DNA from: GCA-003244245 sp963823755
GTDB taxonomy: Bacteria > Actinomycetota > Actinomycetes > Mycobacteriales > Pseudonocardiaceae
Assembly (NCBI GenBank): GCA_963823755.1
Contig: CAWGMP010000018.1
Coordinates: 1 to 64,000 of the forward strand
Length of the DNA stretch: 64,000 nucleotides
Direction of reading: 5' to 3'
The translations under genes and the position numbers were made by a program. Position 1 is the stretch's first letter. The number at the start of each line of letters is the position of its first letter. The notes under the pieces were generated by a model. It was not told the origin of the DNA. It ran no database searches and was given only the letters and a program-made list of their open reading frames with translations. Below, in pieces: positions 35,886 through 44,022 of the stretch.

Positions 35886-36024
35886 GTCACCTCCCGGGTC
35901 TCGGTCCCTGCCGCTGGTAGAGGGCCTGTCCACTGAGTCTAGTGCGCCCCGGGCGCAGGTGTCGGGCCCCGCCGACACGCCCGATACCCTTGACCGTCGC
36001 GCCGGGTGGGGACGGAGGTGAGCG

Positions 36025-36336
36025 GTGGCTGTGATCTTCAAGGAAGTCCGGGCCGGCCGGCCGTACCCCGAGCACGGGTTTTCGGTGAAGGACTGGGCGC
36101 AGATTCCTCCACAGCAGGTGCGCTTGGCGGACCTGGTCACCACCGCGACAGTGGTGGAGTTGGACCGGCTGCTGTCCGAAGACCCCACCCCCTTCGGCGA
36201 CCTGTTCCCGCATGCGGTGCGGTGGTGCGGCGAGCTGTTCTTGGAGGACGGCCTGCATCGGGCGATGCGTGCCGCCCTGCAGCAACGCACCGAACTACAC
36301 GTGCGGATCCTCAACCTGGACCTACTCCGCAGCTGA
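36025..36336 (+). CDS. Conserved small protein divergent from hrcA
   Basis: A 103-residue protein starting at GTG 36025 behind GGAGGTGAG. MAVIFKEVRAGRPYPEHGFS and VRLADLVTTATVVELDRLLS with FPHAVRWCGELFLEDGLHRA give a helical, acidic protein without known catalytic residues. The position matches Rv2375, next to hrcA in M. tuberculosis, but I compare by location and memory only. Function unknown. Confidence 0.75.
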   Translation: MAVIFKEVRAGRPYPEHGFSVKDWAQIPPQQVRLADLVTTATVVELDRLLSEDPTPFGDLFPHAVRWCGELFLEDGLHRAMRAALQQRTELHVRILNLDLLRS

Positions 36337-36341
36337 CCGCC

Positions 36342-36650
36342 TCACACCGCCCGAAGCCGCGTGGGCTGGACGCGAAACGGATTGGCGGTCGCACCTGGAG
36401 CAAACCCAGCCAGGCACGCTATCTCGTCATCACTCAACCCTCGCTCACGCATCCTCGCGTCAATTTCTTGCGTCAGTTCTGCACGTTCAACAGGAAGTTC
36501 ATCACTGACCGGCTCAGGAACCTTCCATCCTCGCGAGTCGAGCGACCTGTAGAAGTCCACACGATCACTCGCACTGACGAGCCCCACACGGTAGGCGCGC
36601 TCGAAAATGAGATTGGTCATGGGGTAGTGACCAGCGATGCGGTCCGTCAG
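36342..36650 (-). pseudogene. C-terminal fragment of an XRE/ImmA-IrrE-type regulator
   Basis: The minus frame reads RIAGHYPMTNLIFERAYRVG, then LVSASDRVDFYRSLDSRG, DELPVERAEL and RERGLSDDEIACLAGFAPGA, ending LRAV. From memory this is the tail of an ImmA/IrrE-associated HTH protein in actinomycetes. HTH and metallopeptidase parts are absent. The fragment is fused to the 3' end of the RiPP methyltransferase gene, so a recombination joint lies near 36600-36650. Confidence 0.5.
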
Positions 36651-37806
36651 GCTGGTCGTACCAGACGTACTGGTTGTGGGGTGTGGCGGTGAGGCCGAAG
36701 CGTTCGTAGGAGGGCTGGCCCTGGTCGTTCCAGAAGGTCGCGGCGTGCTCGATGCGGTCCCACAGTTGTTGCGGGCCGTACTGGCGTACGGGGTATCCGC
36801 GCGCGGTGGGGGTGGTGGCGATCTCCGCGCGGGAGCCGTCTGGGGCGAGGAGGAAGACCGCGGGCTGGCCGTCGTCGTCGGTCATGCGACCGTGGGTGAC
36901 GTCGGGCAGGTGCCACTGGACGATGAACCCGAACAGGCCGTGGGTGTTGAGGGTGAGGGGGTCGATCGTGGTCCACGATCGGGTGGCGGGCAACTCCAGT
37001 ACAGGCCATCGACGTTGAGAGGGTTCGACGTCGTGGCGCATGGTCATGAATCCGGCCCAGTGGGGGACGAACCGGCCGGTGGCGGTGGCGTGTTCGTCGA
37101 CGGTGAGCCGCACCAGGGTGCCCCCGAGTGGCCCGTGCACATCGGTGAGGATCACCGCACCGGGTGCCGCCTGATCGAGCCAGGCGGCGGGGATGGCGGG
37201 CACGGCGCAGGTGGCGATGATCCGGTCGTAGGGCGCGCCCGGTGGGTAGCCGGTGTGGCCGTCGACGGCGGCCAGGGTAGGGGTGTGGCCATTGGCGGCC
37301 AGTCGTTCGCGGGCTAGGTCGACGAGTTCAGGGTCGATGTCCACGCTGATCACGCACTGGCTACCGAGCCGCTCGCACAGCAGCGCGGCGTTGTAGCCGG
37401 TACCGGTGCCGATTTCGAGCACGCGGTGCCCGTCTTCGACCTCGAGCTGCTCGAGCATGTCGAGCACCAGCGACGGCAGCGTGGAGGAGCTGGTATAGGT
37501 CATCCCGAGGGCGGGGCGCAACGAGCGAGACAGCGGGACCGGCATGAGTTTGGTGATCAACGTGGTGTCGCTGTAGACGGCATCGAGCCACTCGCCCCGA
37601 CGGGGGCCGTCGATACACAGCACTGGTGGGGTGTCCTTGTCGGGGTAGTAGGCCGGCACGTACGGGTGGCGCCAGGTCCGCTGGAACACCTCACGCCATG
37701 CCGGTGTCTGAAGGATCTCCTTGGCGGTGAACTGCTCGGCGAGCTCAACGAGCCGGGCGCGGGCCCGTAGCTGTTCCTCTGGGTTCAGGTCGGTGGGGTA
37801 GTTCAT
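36565..37806 (-). CDS. Graspetide-associated O-methyltransferase (PIMT-like)
   Basis: A 413-residue protein whose first two thirds match protein-L-isoaspartate methyltransferases. SRSLRPALGMTYTSSSTLPS, then VLEIGTGTGYNAALLCERLG (SAM motif I), VISVDIDPELVDLARERL and YDRIIATCAVPAIPAAWL. The rest is the extension seen in the RiPP methyltransferase family paired with ATP-grasp ligases (TIGR04188 type). Such enzymes convert Asp to aspartimide in graspetides such as fuscimiditide. ATG 37806 overlaps the ligase stop (ATGA). After about PHRWSLP the tail comes from the abutting foreign DNA. Confidence 0.85.
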   Translation of the reverse strand: MNYPTDLNPEEQLRARARLVELAEQFTAKEILQTPAWREVFQRTWRHPYVPAYYPDKDTPPVLCIDGPRRGEWLDAVYSDTTLITKLMPVPLSRSLRPALGMTYTSSSTLPSLVLDMLEQLEVEDGHRVLEIGTGTGYNAALLCERLGSQCVISVDIDPELVDLARERLAANGHTPTLAAVDGHTGYPPGAPYDRIIATCAVPAIPAAWLDQAAPGAVILTDVHGPLGGTLVRLTVDEHATATGRFVPHWAGFMTMRHDVEPSQRRWPVLELPATRSWTTIDPLTLNTHGLFGFIVQWHLPDVTHGRMTDDDGQPAVFLLAPDGSRAEIATTPTARGYPVRQYGPQQLWDRIEHAATFWNDQGQPSYERFGLTATPHNQYVWYDQPDGPHRWSLPHDQSHFRARLPCGARQCE

Positions 37807-38765
37807 GGGCGGGCTCCGGACTCGAGGAGGTCGGCCAGCGCCGAGGTGATGGGCAGGTCGAGGGCGTCTTCGAGCCAGCCGTAGGCGCCGAAGGGATTGC
37901 ACTCGAACATGATCCACTCGCCGGTGGTGGTGACGGCGAAGTCGAAAGCACCAAAGGACAGATCGAACATCCGCATGAACGCGAGCATCCCGGTCTGAAC
38001 GGGTGGGGGTGGGTCGATCGTCGAGTAGTCGAGGCTGGAGTAGTCGGAGCGGAAATCGATCCGCGCGGCGTGGGAGCCGGCGTGGATCGCGGCGGCGAAC
38101 ACTCGCTCACCGACCAAGGTCGCTCGCACCTCGAATGCTTTGTCGTCGATGAACTCCTGGAACAGGTGCGCGGTGGTCTCCACGCCGGCCAGGCCAGCCA
38201 GCTCAGCAGGCCCGAGTCGACGGGTCTACGCCGTCTGCAGATGACCGGATTCGACCAGCGACGCCGCGGACAGGTTCTTGCCCGCGAGCGGCCCGCCGAC
38301 CGCAGCGGCGAAGTCCCACACGCCGACCGCGGTGTTCGTGACCAGCGACCGGGGAACCCGCAGACCACAGCGACGGGCGACGTCAAGCTGCCGAGGCTTG
38401 AGCGCGTCGGCTTCCCGCGACGGATAGTTCACCCACAATGCATCCAGGCTGCACAACACCCCGGCCACCCCGACGCGAGCCTCAGCGGCGGCATGTCGAC
38501 GTTCCGGGCGGGACATGCCCTCGGGCAACTCGAAGTGTGAGGGGTGCCGATACCAGACCGAGCGGATCTCGCGTAGCCGCACCGATCGCCGTGGGGTGGC
38601 GAGCGTGCCGTTCCAGCCCTCCGGTTCCAGCCGCGCGTCCAGCGTCAGGGTTTGGGGAAACGCGGCCAGGTCGGACCGGAACACCGGCACATCGCGCGCA
38701 GCCAGTTCCTCGACCATGCGATCGACCTGTGGCTCGATCTCGCGAGCCAAGATGAGCACGGTCAC
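37803..38765 (-). pseudogene. ATP-grasp RiPP ligase interrupted by an in-frame TAG
   Basis: A 320-codon graspetide ligase (SAV_5884/TgmB-like). It starts GTG 38765 (MTVLILAREIEPQVDRMVEE, RSVWYRHPSHF, PLAGKNLSAASL) and ends FECNPFGAYGWLEDALDLPI, the ATP-grasp metal site (EcN). Codon 180 is TAG at 38228-38226, and the same frame then goes on TRRLGPAELAGLAGVETTAH. From memory the family has Tyr-Thr-Arg-Arg here, so TAC has become TAG. Everything else is intact, so this is one lesion in an otherwise complete gene. Confidence 0.85.
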
Positions 38766-38774
38766 CTGCGGTGC

Positions 38775-39143
38775 TCAGTCGGACTGGTAGTCGGGGCTGG
38801 CCATCTCCTCAGGAGGTGGTTTGCCCGGCTGCCCATCGGTGGTGCCCGACGTGACCGGTGTCGGACCGGGCTTGGTGTGCTTGAGCAACGGCACCGCCGA
38901 GCCATCGTCGCCGTGCACGAACGCAACCTACCGGTCCTCGCAGTACCGGTAAGGCCAGTCCAGCTCAACGTCCATCCGCGGCCCAGCCACCACACCCCGC
39001 AGCGAGAACGGGCGCGTCGCCGGTCCACTCGGCTCGTCCTCACACCCTTCCCAGTGCCAGTGCGACGACCCGAGCGGGAACCGGTCACCCGGGCTGAACA
39101 ACGGGTCCCGCCACAGCGGCTTCGGGGTCAACTGCTCGGACAT
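38775..39143 (-). pseudogene. Graspetide precursor peptide interrupted by an in-frame TAG
   Basis: A 122-codon precursor ahead of the ligase. ATG 39143 follows GAGAGG. Leader: MSEQLTPKPLWRDPLFSPGD, then MDVELDWPYRYCEDR. Codon 72 is TAG (38930-38928). The same frame continues VAFVHGDDGSAVPLLKHTKP, then GPTPVTSGTTDGQPGKPPPE and EMASPDYQSD to TGA 38775. The Thr/Ser-rich stretch followed by acidic residues is a core-like region where a graspetide ligase would form ester links. CAG (Gln) is the likely ancestral codon. Confidence 0.75.
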
Positions 39144-39149
39144 GACCAT

Positions 39150-39512
39150 ACACCTCTCCCGCGCAGGCCTTCGCTGACGGATCATCGTGCCGCACTGAGA
39201 GGGCCCTGGTAAAAGGCCCACCGGTAGGTTCCAGCGAAAAAACACCGTTCCACTCCATTTGCCCTGTTCAGCAGCGTTCGACTAAGATCTTCCTGAGCGG
39301 TGCGCTTAAGACTGAGCATGCCTGCGATCTGCATAAACCCCCTGTATCGTTGAAAATTCGCTGTTTACTACCGGGAGGCCAGGATGCCGTCAGGGTACCG
39401 ACATGGCGACTCGTGAGCGGTACGAAGCTCGTCGGCAAAGCCAGCGACCGATCAGCAACACCAGGATGCCCGCGCCAAGAGCGTGTCACCGGGCGCAGGC
39501 TGGCTCTTACAT
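39150..39512. other. Gene-poor junction upstream of the RiPP locus
   Basis: No credible gene seen. Holds the probable promoter of the RiPP unit (minus strand, upstream of 39143) and the start of a lower-GC patch. A 73-codon minus frame at 39268-39489 has no recognisable features. Confidence 0.3.
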
Positions 39513-39660
39513 GATCATCGTCAGTGAGTCGTCAGCGGAAGCGATGCAACCAGTACGTACAGACCGAGGCTCACCAGCACATTGCCACAGTTCAGCGATG
39601 CGCAACGACACTCCCAGGTACGCCAACGCACGGCCAATCAGTGTTCACACAGAAGTGCTC
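39513..39660 (+). repeat. Decayed sequence, copy B (paired with 4900-5085)
   Basis: Plus-strand homologue of the decayed sequence in the tRNA-Asn element; opens ATGATCATCGTCAG and keeps the MIIVSE start. The frame shifts afterwards. Its presence in both islands shows they share ancestry or a common mobile donor. Confidence 0.5.
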
Positions 39661-39718
39661 ACAACAGCCTCTGCCGCTCTCGGACGTCCCGGGATCGTCC
39701 TACGCGCTTTTGCCGACT

Positions 39719-40234
39719 TCAAGGATTGTATACCAACTGGACGTCTGTTTCAGTCCGCACCGAACGAGCGTTGGATTTGAGCAGAGAAGCGTGACGGAGC
39801 GCCGGAGGAGGCACCGATGAATCACCAGGGATTTCGGATTTTGCACTGCAAGGACCAACCGCCGACGCTACGGCACCTGGCTGCCTGATGCCCAAATCGT
39901 GGCGGATCCGCCACTTAGGAGACGCCGACGTATCATTACATTTTTCGAGGAATTCGTCGTCGCCTGCTTTACCGTGAGAAATACCGCCGGTGCGGCGCCC
40001 GCCTTGACTCACTTGCCGTGGCGCATCCGTTCTTGAGCGGATCCTATCGGAAGGTGATGGATCTGCCAATAGGTTATCCGACTCTTTGCCCGGTTGTTGC
40101 GCTGCAGGCGGGGGGCCGTTCTGCGTGTCGGCGAAAGGATCGGTTTCCGAGAATGGAGGTGGCATTGGGCGCTCTGGTCGTTGCCAGTTCTCACCCTTTA
40201 CCAATTGAAATTCAAATACCACAAGCCGCCCCAC
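39719..40234 (-). CDS. Uncertain hypothetical ORF
   Basis: 171 codons, hydrophilic and proline/serine-rich (PERPMPPPFSETDPFADTQN and PPAAQQPGKESDNLLADPSP). It follows the membrane protein gene with a 37-bp overlap and could be its partner. Codon usage and GC are low for this chromosome. No domain recognised, so it may be a chance frame. Confidence 0.3.
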   Translation of the reverse strand: MGRLVVFEFQLVKGENWQRPERPMPPPFSETDPFADTQNGPPPAAQQPGKESDNLLADPSPSDRIRSRTDAPRQVSQGGRRTGGISHGKAGDDEFLEKCNDTSASPKWRIRHDLGIRQPGAVASAVGPCSAKSEIPGDSSVPPPALRHASLLKSNARSVRTETDVQLVYNP

Positions 40235-40479
40235 AAGCTTGCCAAGTCGATCGATAATCTTGTCAAGTCGATCGATAATTCGGCTATGCCGCAGCTGGCT
40301 CTCTCTTCCCTCTTCGAGGGTCTTTCGCTATCTCTTTTGCGTAGGTGCACCCCCACCGCGATCGCGATCACGCTCATCAGCGTGCTCATCATGATGCCGA
40401 CGATCGAGAGCCAGTCGGAGAGCTGCACAAGCCTAGAATGCCCGATGCCTCCGCTTCCGGCAACATGCACCGCAAACAC
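40198..40479 (-). CDS. Small membrane protein with C-terminal heptad repeat
   Basis: 93 codons with one hydrophobic helix (DWLSIVGIMMSTLMSVIAIA), a basic stop (HLRKRD), and a C-terminal repeat AELSIDLTRLSIDLASLWGG. The repeat arises from two copies of CAAGTCGATCGATAAT. Composition is lower in GC than host genes, suggesting acquisition. Bitopic topology with a short coiled segment is the only structural inference. Confidence 0.4.
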   Translation of the reverse strand: MFAVHVAGSGGIGHSRLVQLSDWLSIVGIMMSTLMSVIAIAVGVHLRKRDSERPSKREERASCGIAELSIDLTRLSIDLASLWGGLWYLNFNW

Positions 40480-41235
40480 TGCAACAGGCCGGGCGGTGAG
40501 CCCCCTCCAGGAGCCTGATGGTATCGATCACGGCGGTGAGCGCGGCCCCGCAGTGCTAGGTAAGCCAGCGGGCCGCCAGCAACACCGCCGAGGCGATCGC
40601 ACGAGAACGTAGCACGGCCCATTGATCACCGAGACATACCCTTTGTTCTGTGGGCAGACAAGACAACCACTCCGAACGCCGCGTCACGTAGGCTAGGCCC
40701 ACTACCTCACGAGATCCTGCGATCTTCGACTCAGGACACAGCACCGCCAGCCGTACAATCGGTGCAGAGCGTGTCGGGACGGTCGACAGAAACTGACCCA
40801 CGCCACGCGGCACAGGTGCGCACAAGCCGTCGGCAGGGAGGCAGCGCCAGCCTGGGCCCAACAGCCGAAGACTAGCGCCGCGTCCTGGGCAAACACCCAA
40901 CGTAGGCCCTCGTAGCTTCAGGGGATAGAGCATGGTTTCCCGGTAATGTTCGCAGCTGCGCTCCTCTCGCCAGCACTGGGAAAATGTCAGCTTCATTCAG
41001 CACGTCGGGCGCTCCCTTCACCTGGTACCCAGTCTGCTCAAAGCAAGCTCGCCGACGTGACCGATCCCCGCTTCGTCGCTCACCGCCTCCAATGCGGCCA
41101 CCATGGTCATCTCCACCTTTTACCTACCCGAAACAGCCGCCAACGCCCGGCACCAGCACGTAATATTGAGAAGTGTCTGCGCTGGTTAGAAGGGGTGTTC
41201 CGTCATGACCGGCATTGTCCGGTAGTGGCTTCGGG
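40480..41235. other. Gene-poor island sequence
   Basis: No gene I can defend. A 146-codon minus frame (40556-40996) is Cys/Arg-rich and unlike a real protein. Probably debris of an integrated element between the RiPP locus and the tRNA fragments. Confidence 0.3.
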
Positions 41236-41273
41236 TAATCGCTAGGCCGCAGGTTCGAGTCCTGTGCCGACCC
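41236..41273 (+). repeat. tRNA 3'-half-like fragment
   Basis: GCAGGTTCGAGTCCTGT forms a tRNA T arm, preceded by GGGTAATCGCTAGGCC and followed by GCCGACC as a possible acceptor strand. The 5' half is missing and the isoacceptor is not clear. The minus strand gives the QDSNLRPSDY peptide that typically arises from reading tRNA genes backwards. Possible attachment-site remnant. Confidence 0.45.
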
Positions 41274-41786
41274 GAACCACCACACTGCGCACCGTGCTCG
41301 GCGACGGCCCGGCCGGAGGGCCAACAGCACCCGCCGGGGCACGACCCGCGACGAACCAGAGGAACTACGGTCCGCACGCGAGCCGGACACTGAGCCCAGT
41401 GGAGTCAACCGCGGGCGCTCGCCACCCCGCACCCCGGCAAATCTCCGGGATCACCCGCCAAAGCAATGCTGCGGACGCTGGTGGGCCTTCGTGCTATCCC
41501 GACGACCTCCCGAAGGGGTCACCACACCGCGTCAAGGGGACGCGCACTCCTCCATAGTCCCGATCCCGAGCCGGCCCCCTTGACACGGCGCGGTAGGGCT
41601 GGTGTCGACGGGATGGCACGAACGCCCACCGCGTGAATAAAGACACACCCCATGATCACTTGGATACTTTTCGGTCACTTAATGATGCCTGAAAAACACC
41701 AAACGACCGCAAACATCGAGCGTTCGCGATCGCGAAAAACCCAGGTCATCGCATCTATCCGCAACCAACCGAAACAGCAGTCCGAG

Positions 41787-41826
41787 AATCAGCGGGGTCG
41801 GGGTTCGAGTCCCTGGCGGCGCACCA
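41787..41826 (+). repeat. tRNA-Lys 3' fragment with CCA (attachment-site remnant)
   Basis: AATCAGCGGGGTCGGGGTTC then GAGTCCCTGGCGGCGCACCA matches the 3' 40 nt of an actinobacterial tRNA-Lys(CTT) as I recall it, with T loop TTCGAGT and encoded CCA. The 5' half is not here, so it is not a working tRNA. It directly precedes the 3' end of an integrase relic. Confidence 0.75.
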
Positions 41827-41849
41827 TCTCCTACCTGCGAGAACTCGGT

Positions 41850-42743
41850 TCTCTGGGATGACGACGAGTGATCTTTTGGATCCAATTCTGGGGAATTGCT
41901 AGGCAGTAGGCTGGCTCCGTGACGGGTTACCAGTGCTGCGGCGGCTTCGGCAGCGTGTGCACCGACGGTGGGTAGCAGGTGGCAGTAAGTATCTGCGGTG
42001 ATCGGCGAGGTGGAACAGCGCGGCCATCCGGTCCTGTGTCTGGAAGGTGGTCGAGGAACGTGCCGTAGATCTCCGGCGGCCACGGTCTGACTTCGCTTGG
42101 CGTGAGCGGGACACCTCGGCCTGTTTGGCTGGGTTGCTCGGGATCTCCCCGGCCCATACTGCGGCATTGAGAGCAGCATGAAGGGTGGCGTGCAGCCGGA
42201 TCAGTGAACTCGGTCCAAGGTCTCGCGGTCGTCTTGATGGTGTGGTGGAGTTGGCGGCCTTGGTCGACTGTTCCGCTGCCGCGGGCATCTGTTGCTCAAA
42301 GCGGGCTATCGCAACATCCCACTCCGAACGGATCTGAGCGTACATGCGCGTCACGTCCCAACCGCGCAGCCGGCAGACCGCAGCCCACCGAGTTACGGCA
42401 GCAGGTAGGCATCCAGGTGCTGGCGGTAACAGCGCGCCGTCGTCGGCCGCAGCATGCCCGCCATGAGCTTCGCCGCGTACCAAGACTCCAACCACTGCCC
42501 CACCGTCATCGTCGGATGCTGCGGCCAACGGTCGGCGCGGTGCTGCGCCACGACCCTGGACCGCGCCGTTGCCGCGTTACCCGCGGTGATGAACCCACCG
42601 CGGGTAACCTGTCGCCGCCGACCGTCGGCGCCACGGCCCAGCTCGACGTAAAAGCTGAACCGGTGCCGACGACACCGCGCACCACATGACCGCTGACAAC
42701 GTTGGAAGACTCCGCCGAATCTCGTACGACGCACTTTTTCCAC
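41850..42743 (-). pseudogene. Tyrosine integrase relic (tRNA-Lys element)
   Basis: Minus-strand pieces in different frames: KVRRTRFGGVFQRCQRSCGA, RHRFSFYVELGRGADGRRRQ and MTVGQWLESWYAAKLMAGML (N-terminal and SAM-like domain); WDVTRMYAQIRSEW and SRRPRDLGPSSLIRLHATLH (core binding); KVRPWPPEIYGTFLDHLPD; and DTYCHLLPTVGAHAAEAAAA around the catalytic Tyr. Frameshifts and an internal deletion of most of the catalytic domain make it dead. Adjacent to the tRNA-Lys fragment, as expected for a tRNA-targeting integrase. Confidence 0.8.
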
Positions 42744-43225
42744 TCACCTTCCCGATCAAGGCGCTGTGAGGAATGGGCGAGGGACCGCGCATCACGACAA
42801 CCGCAACGCCCCACCATCCCCGGACTACCGAGTACTCACCGAGTACTACGGGTCGCATTTCGCGAGCCGCCGCCTCCGATCAGAGCACCGATACCGCCCA
42901 AGCGGTACAAGGCCGTTCGTGAACGCCGGTGCCGCTGATATGTTCCAAGCGGACCCGGCCGATCGCCGTTGCCGTTCAGCCGCGACGCTGCCCGGGAGCC
43001 GGGGCTGGCATGACCAGGGGCGAGCGCGCCAGTTGCCGGTGCCGTGGTGGTCGCGTGCCGTCGCCACAACCACGCAACCTGTGCCCGAAAGCGCTCCAGC
43101 ACCAACGGTGACCCGTCCACCGGACGTGTGGTAGCGGCGCCGGACCCTGGCTCCACGGCCGAACCCTAAGCTGTGCGGGGCGTGTGAGATCGTCTCGCCA
43201 GCTTAAGCCGATCACGCCCCCACAG
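42744..43225. other. Gene-poor stretch between integrase relic and TA pair
   Basis: Nothing I can support as a gene. Frames on both strands are short or proline/arginine-rich. Probably decayed element DNA. Confidence 0.3.
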
Positions 43226-43243
43226 GTATAGCGTGAGCTATAC
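43226..43243. promoter_or_regulatory. Probable autoregulatory palindrome of the TA pair
   Basis: GTATAG-cgtgag-CTATAC, a perfect 6-6-6 palindrome over the first annotated start codon (GTG 43233). HTH antitoxins usually bind such sites to repress their own operon. Confidence 0.5.
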
Positions 43244-43646
43244 TCTTGGCACATGGAGCGACAGGATCCCGTGGGAGACCTCCCTCACCGACGAGGTCAA
43301 CAGATGGCTCGACGACCTGGCAACGACCGACGACGACAGCCACCGACAGGTCGTCTATGCGATCGAGGCACTGGCCGACGTCAGCCCGAACCTCGGTCGG
43401 CCGTTGGCCGACCGCATCAAGGGCTCAGCCATCCACAACCTCAAAGAACTCCGCCCCGGATCCACAGGCGCCACCGAGGTGCGGGGCTTGTTCGTCTTCG
43501 ACCCGTGGCGCAGCGCGATCCTGCTGGCCGCCGGTGACAAGGCGAGCAATTGGTCAGGCTGGTACCGCCACGCCATCCCACGCGCGGAACAACTCTATGA
43601 GACCTACCTGAAAGAACGAGCCGCCGAACAGGAGCCGCCACCATGA
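43233..43646 (+). CDS. HigB/RelE-type toxin (Gp49-like, DUF891)
   Basis: 137 codons from GTG 43233. SLTDEVNRWLDDLATTDD, GRPLADRIKGSAIHNLKELR, EVRGLFVFDPWRSAILLAAGDK and SGWYRHAIPRAEQLYETYL match phage-derived Gp49-like HigB toxins, ribosome-dependent mRNA interferases. The start is uncertain because it lies in a palindrome; no better in-frame start exists before the conserved part. It precedes its antitoxin, the HigBA order. Confidence 0.85.
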   Translation: MSYTLGTWSDRIPWETSLTDEVNRWLDDLATTDDDSHRQVVYAIEALADVSPNLGRPLADRIKGSAIHNLKELRPGSTGATEVRGLFVFDPWRSAILLAAGDKASNWSGWYRHAIPRAEQLYETYLKERAAEQEPPP

Positions 43647-43951
43647 GCACCGTGCGCTGGTCCGACATCCGCGACAAGCACATCGAGGCGATCGGCCGCG
43701 AGGACGTCGAGCACGGCACGTCCCGGCTCATCTCCCAAGTCCGCGCCCACCGGCTCGCCGACATGCGCAAGCGGCGCGGCCTGACCCAGCGCGAAGTCGC
43801 CCATGCAATGGGAGTGACCGTCGGACGGGTCAGCCAGATCGAGAACGGCGAACTCTCCGGCATCGACGTCCTCGACCGCTACGTCACCGCCCTCGGAGGC
43901 CTCCTCGAAGTCGTCGCCAACTTCGGCGACGAACAGTTCAAGGTCGGCTGA
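43643..43951 (+). CDS. HigA-type XRE antitoxin
   Basis: 102 residues, ATG 43643 overlapping the toxin stop by 4 bp. C-terminal half is an XRE HTH: MRKRRGLTQREVAHAMGVTV and GRVSQIENGELSGIDVLDRY. It would neutralise the toxin and bind the upstream palindrome. Confidence 0.88.
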   Translation: MSTVRWSDIRDKHIEAIGREDVEHGTSRLISQVRAHRLADMRKRRGLTQREVAHAMGVTVGRVSQIENGELSGIDVLDRYVTALGGLLEVVANFGDEQFKVG

Positions 43952-44022
43952 GCACTACTGCCCATGCCAACCCGGCCCGGCGACGGCCATGAACAACACG
44001 GCGCTGCCGAGCCCCGTAGATC

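Noticed and set aside
35886..36024. CIRCE operator for hrcA
   Set aside because: No convincing TTAGCACTC-N9-GAGTGCTAA or actinobacterial variant in the interval.
38226..38930. Genetic recoding of TAG (e.g. pyrrolysine or suppressor)
   Set aside because: TAG ends several intact genes here (oxygenase at 47997, IS66 transposase, 59042 and 59581), so general amber read-through is unlikely.
41124..41432. Minus-strand peptide with GSAQDSNLRPSDY
   Set aside because: This peptide is a well-known artefact of translating tRNA genes backwards.
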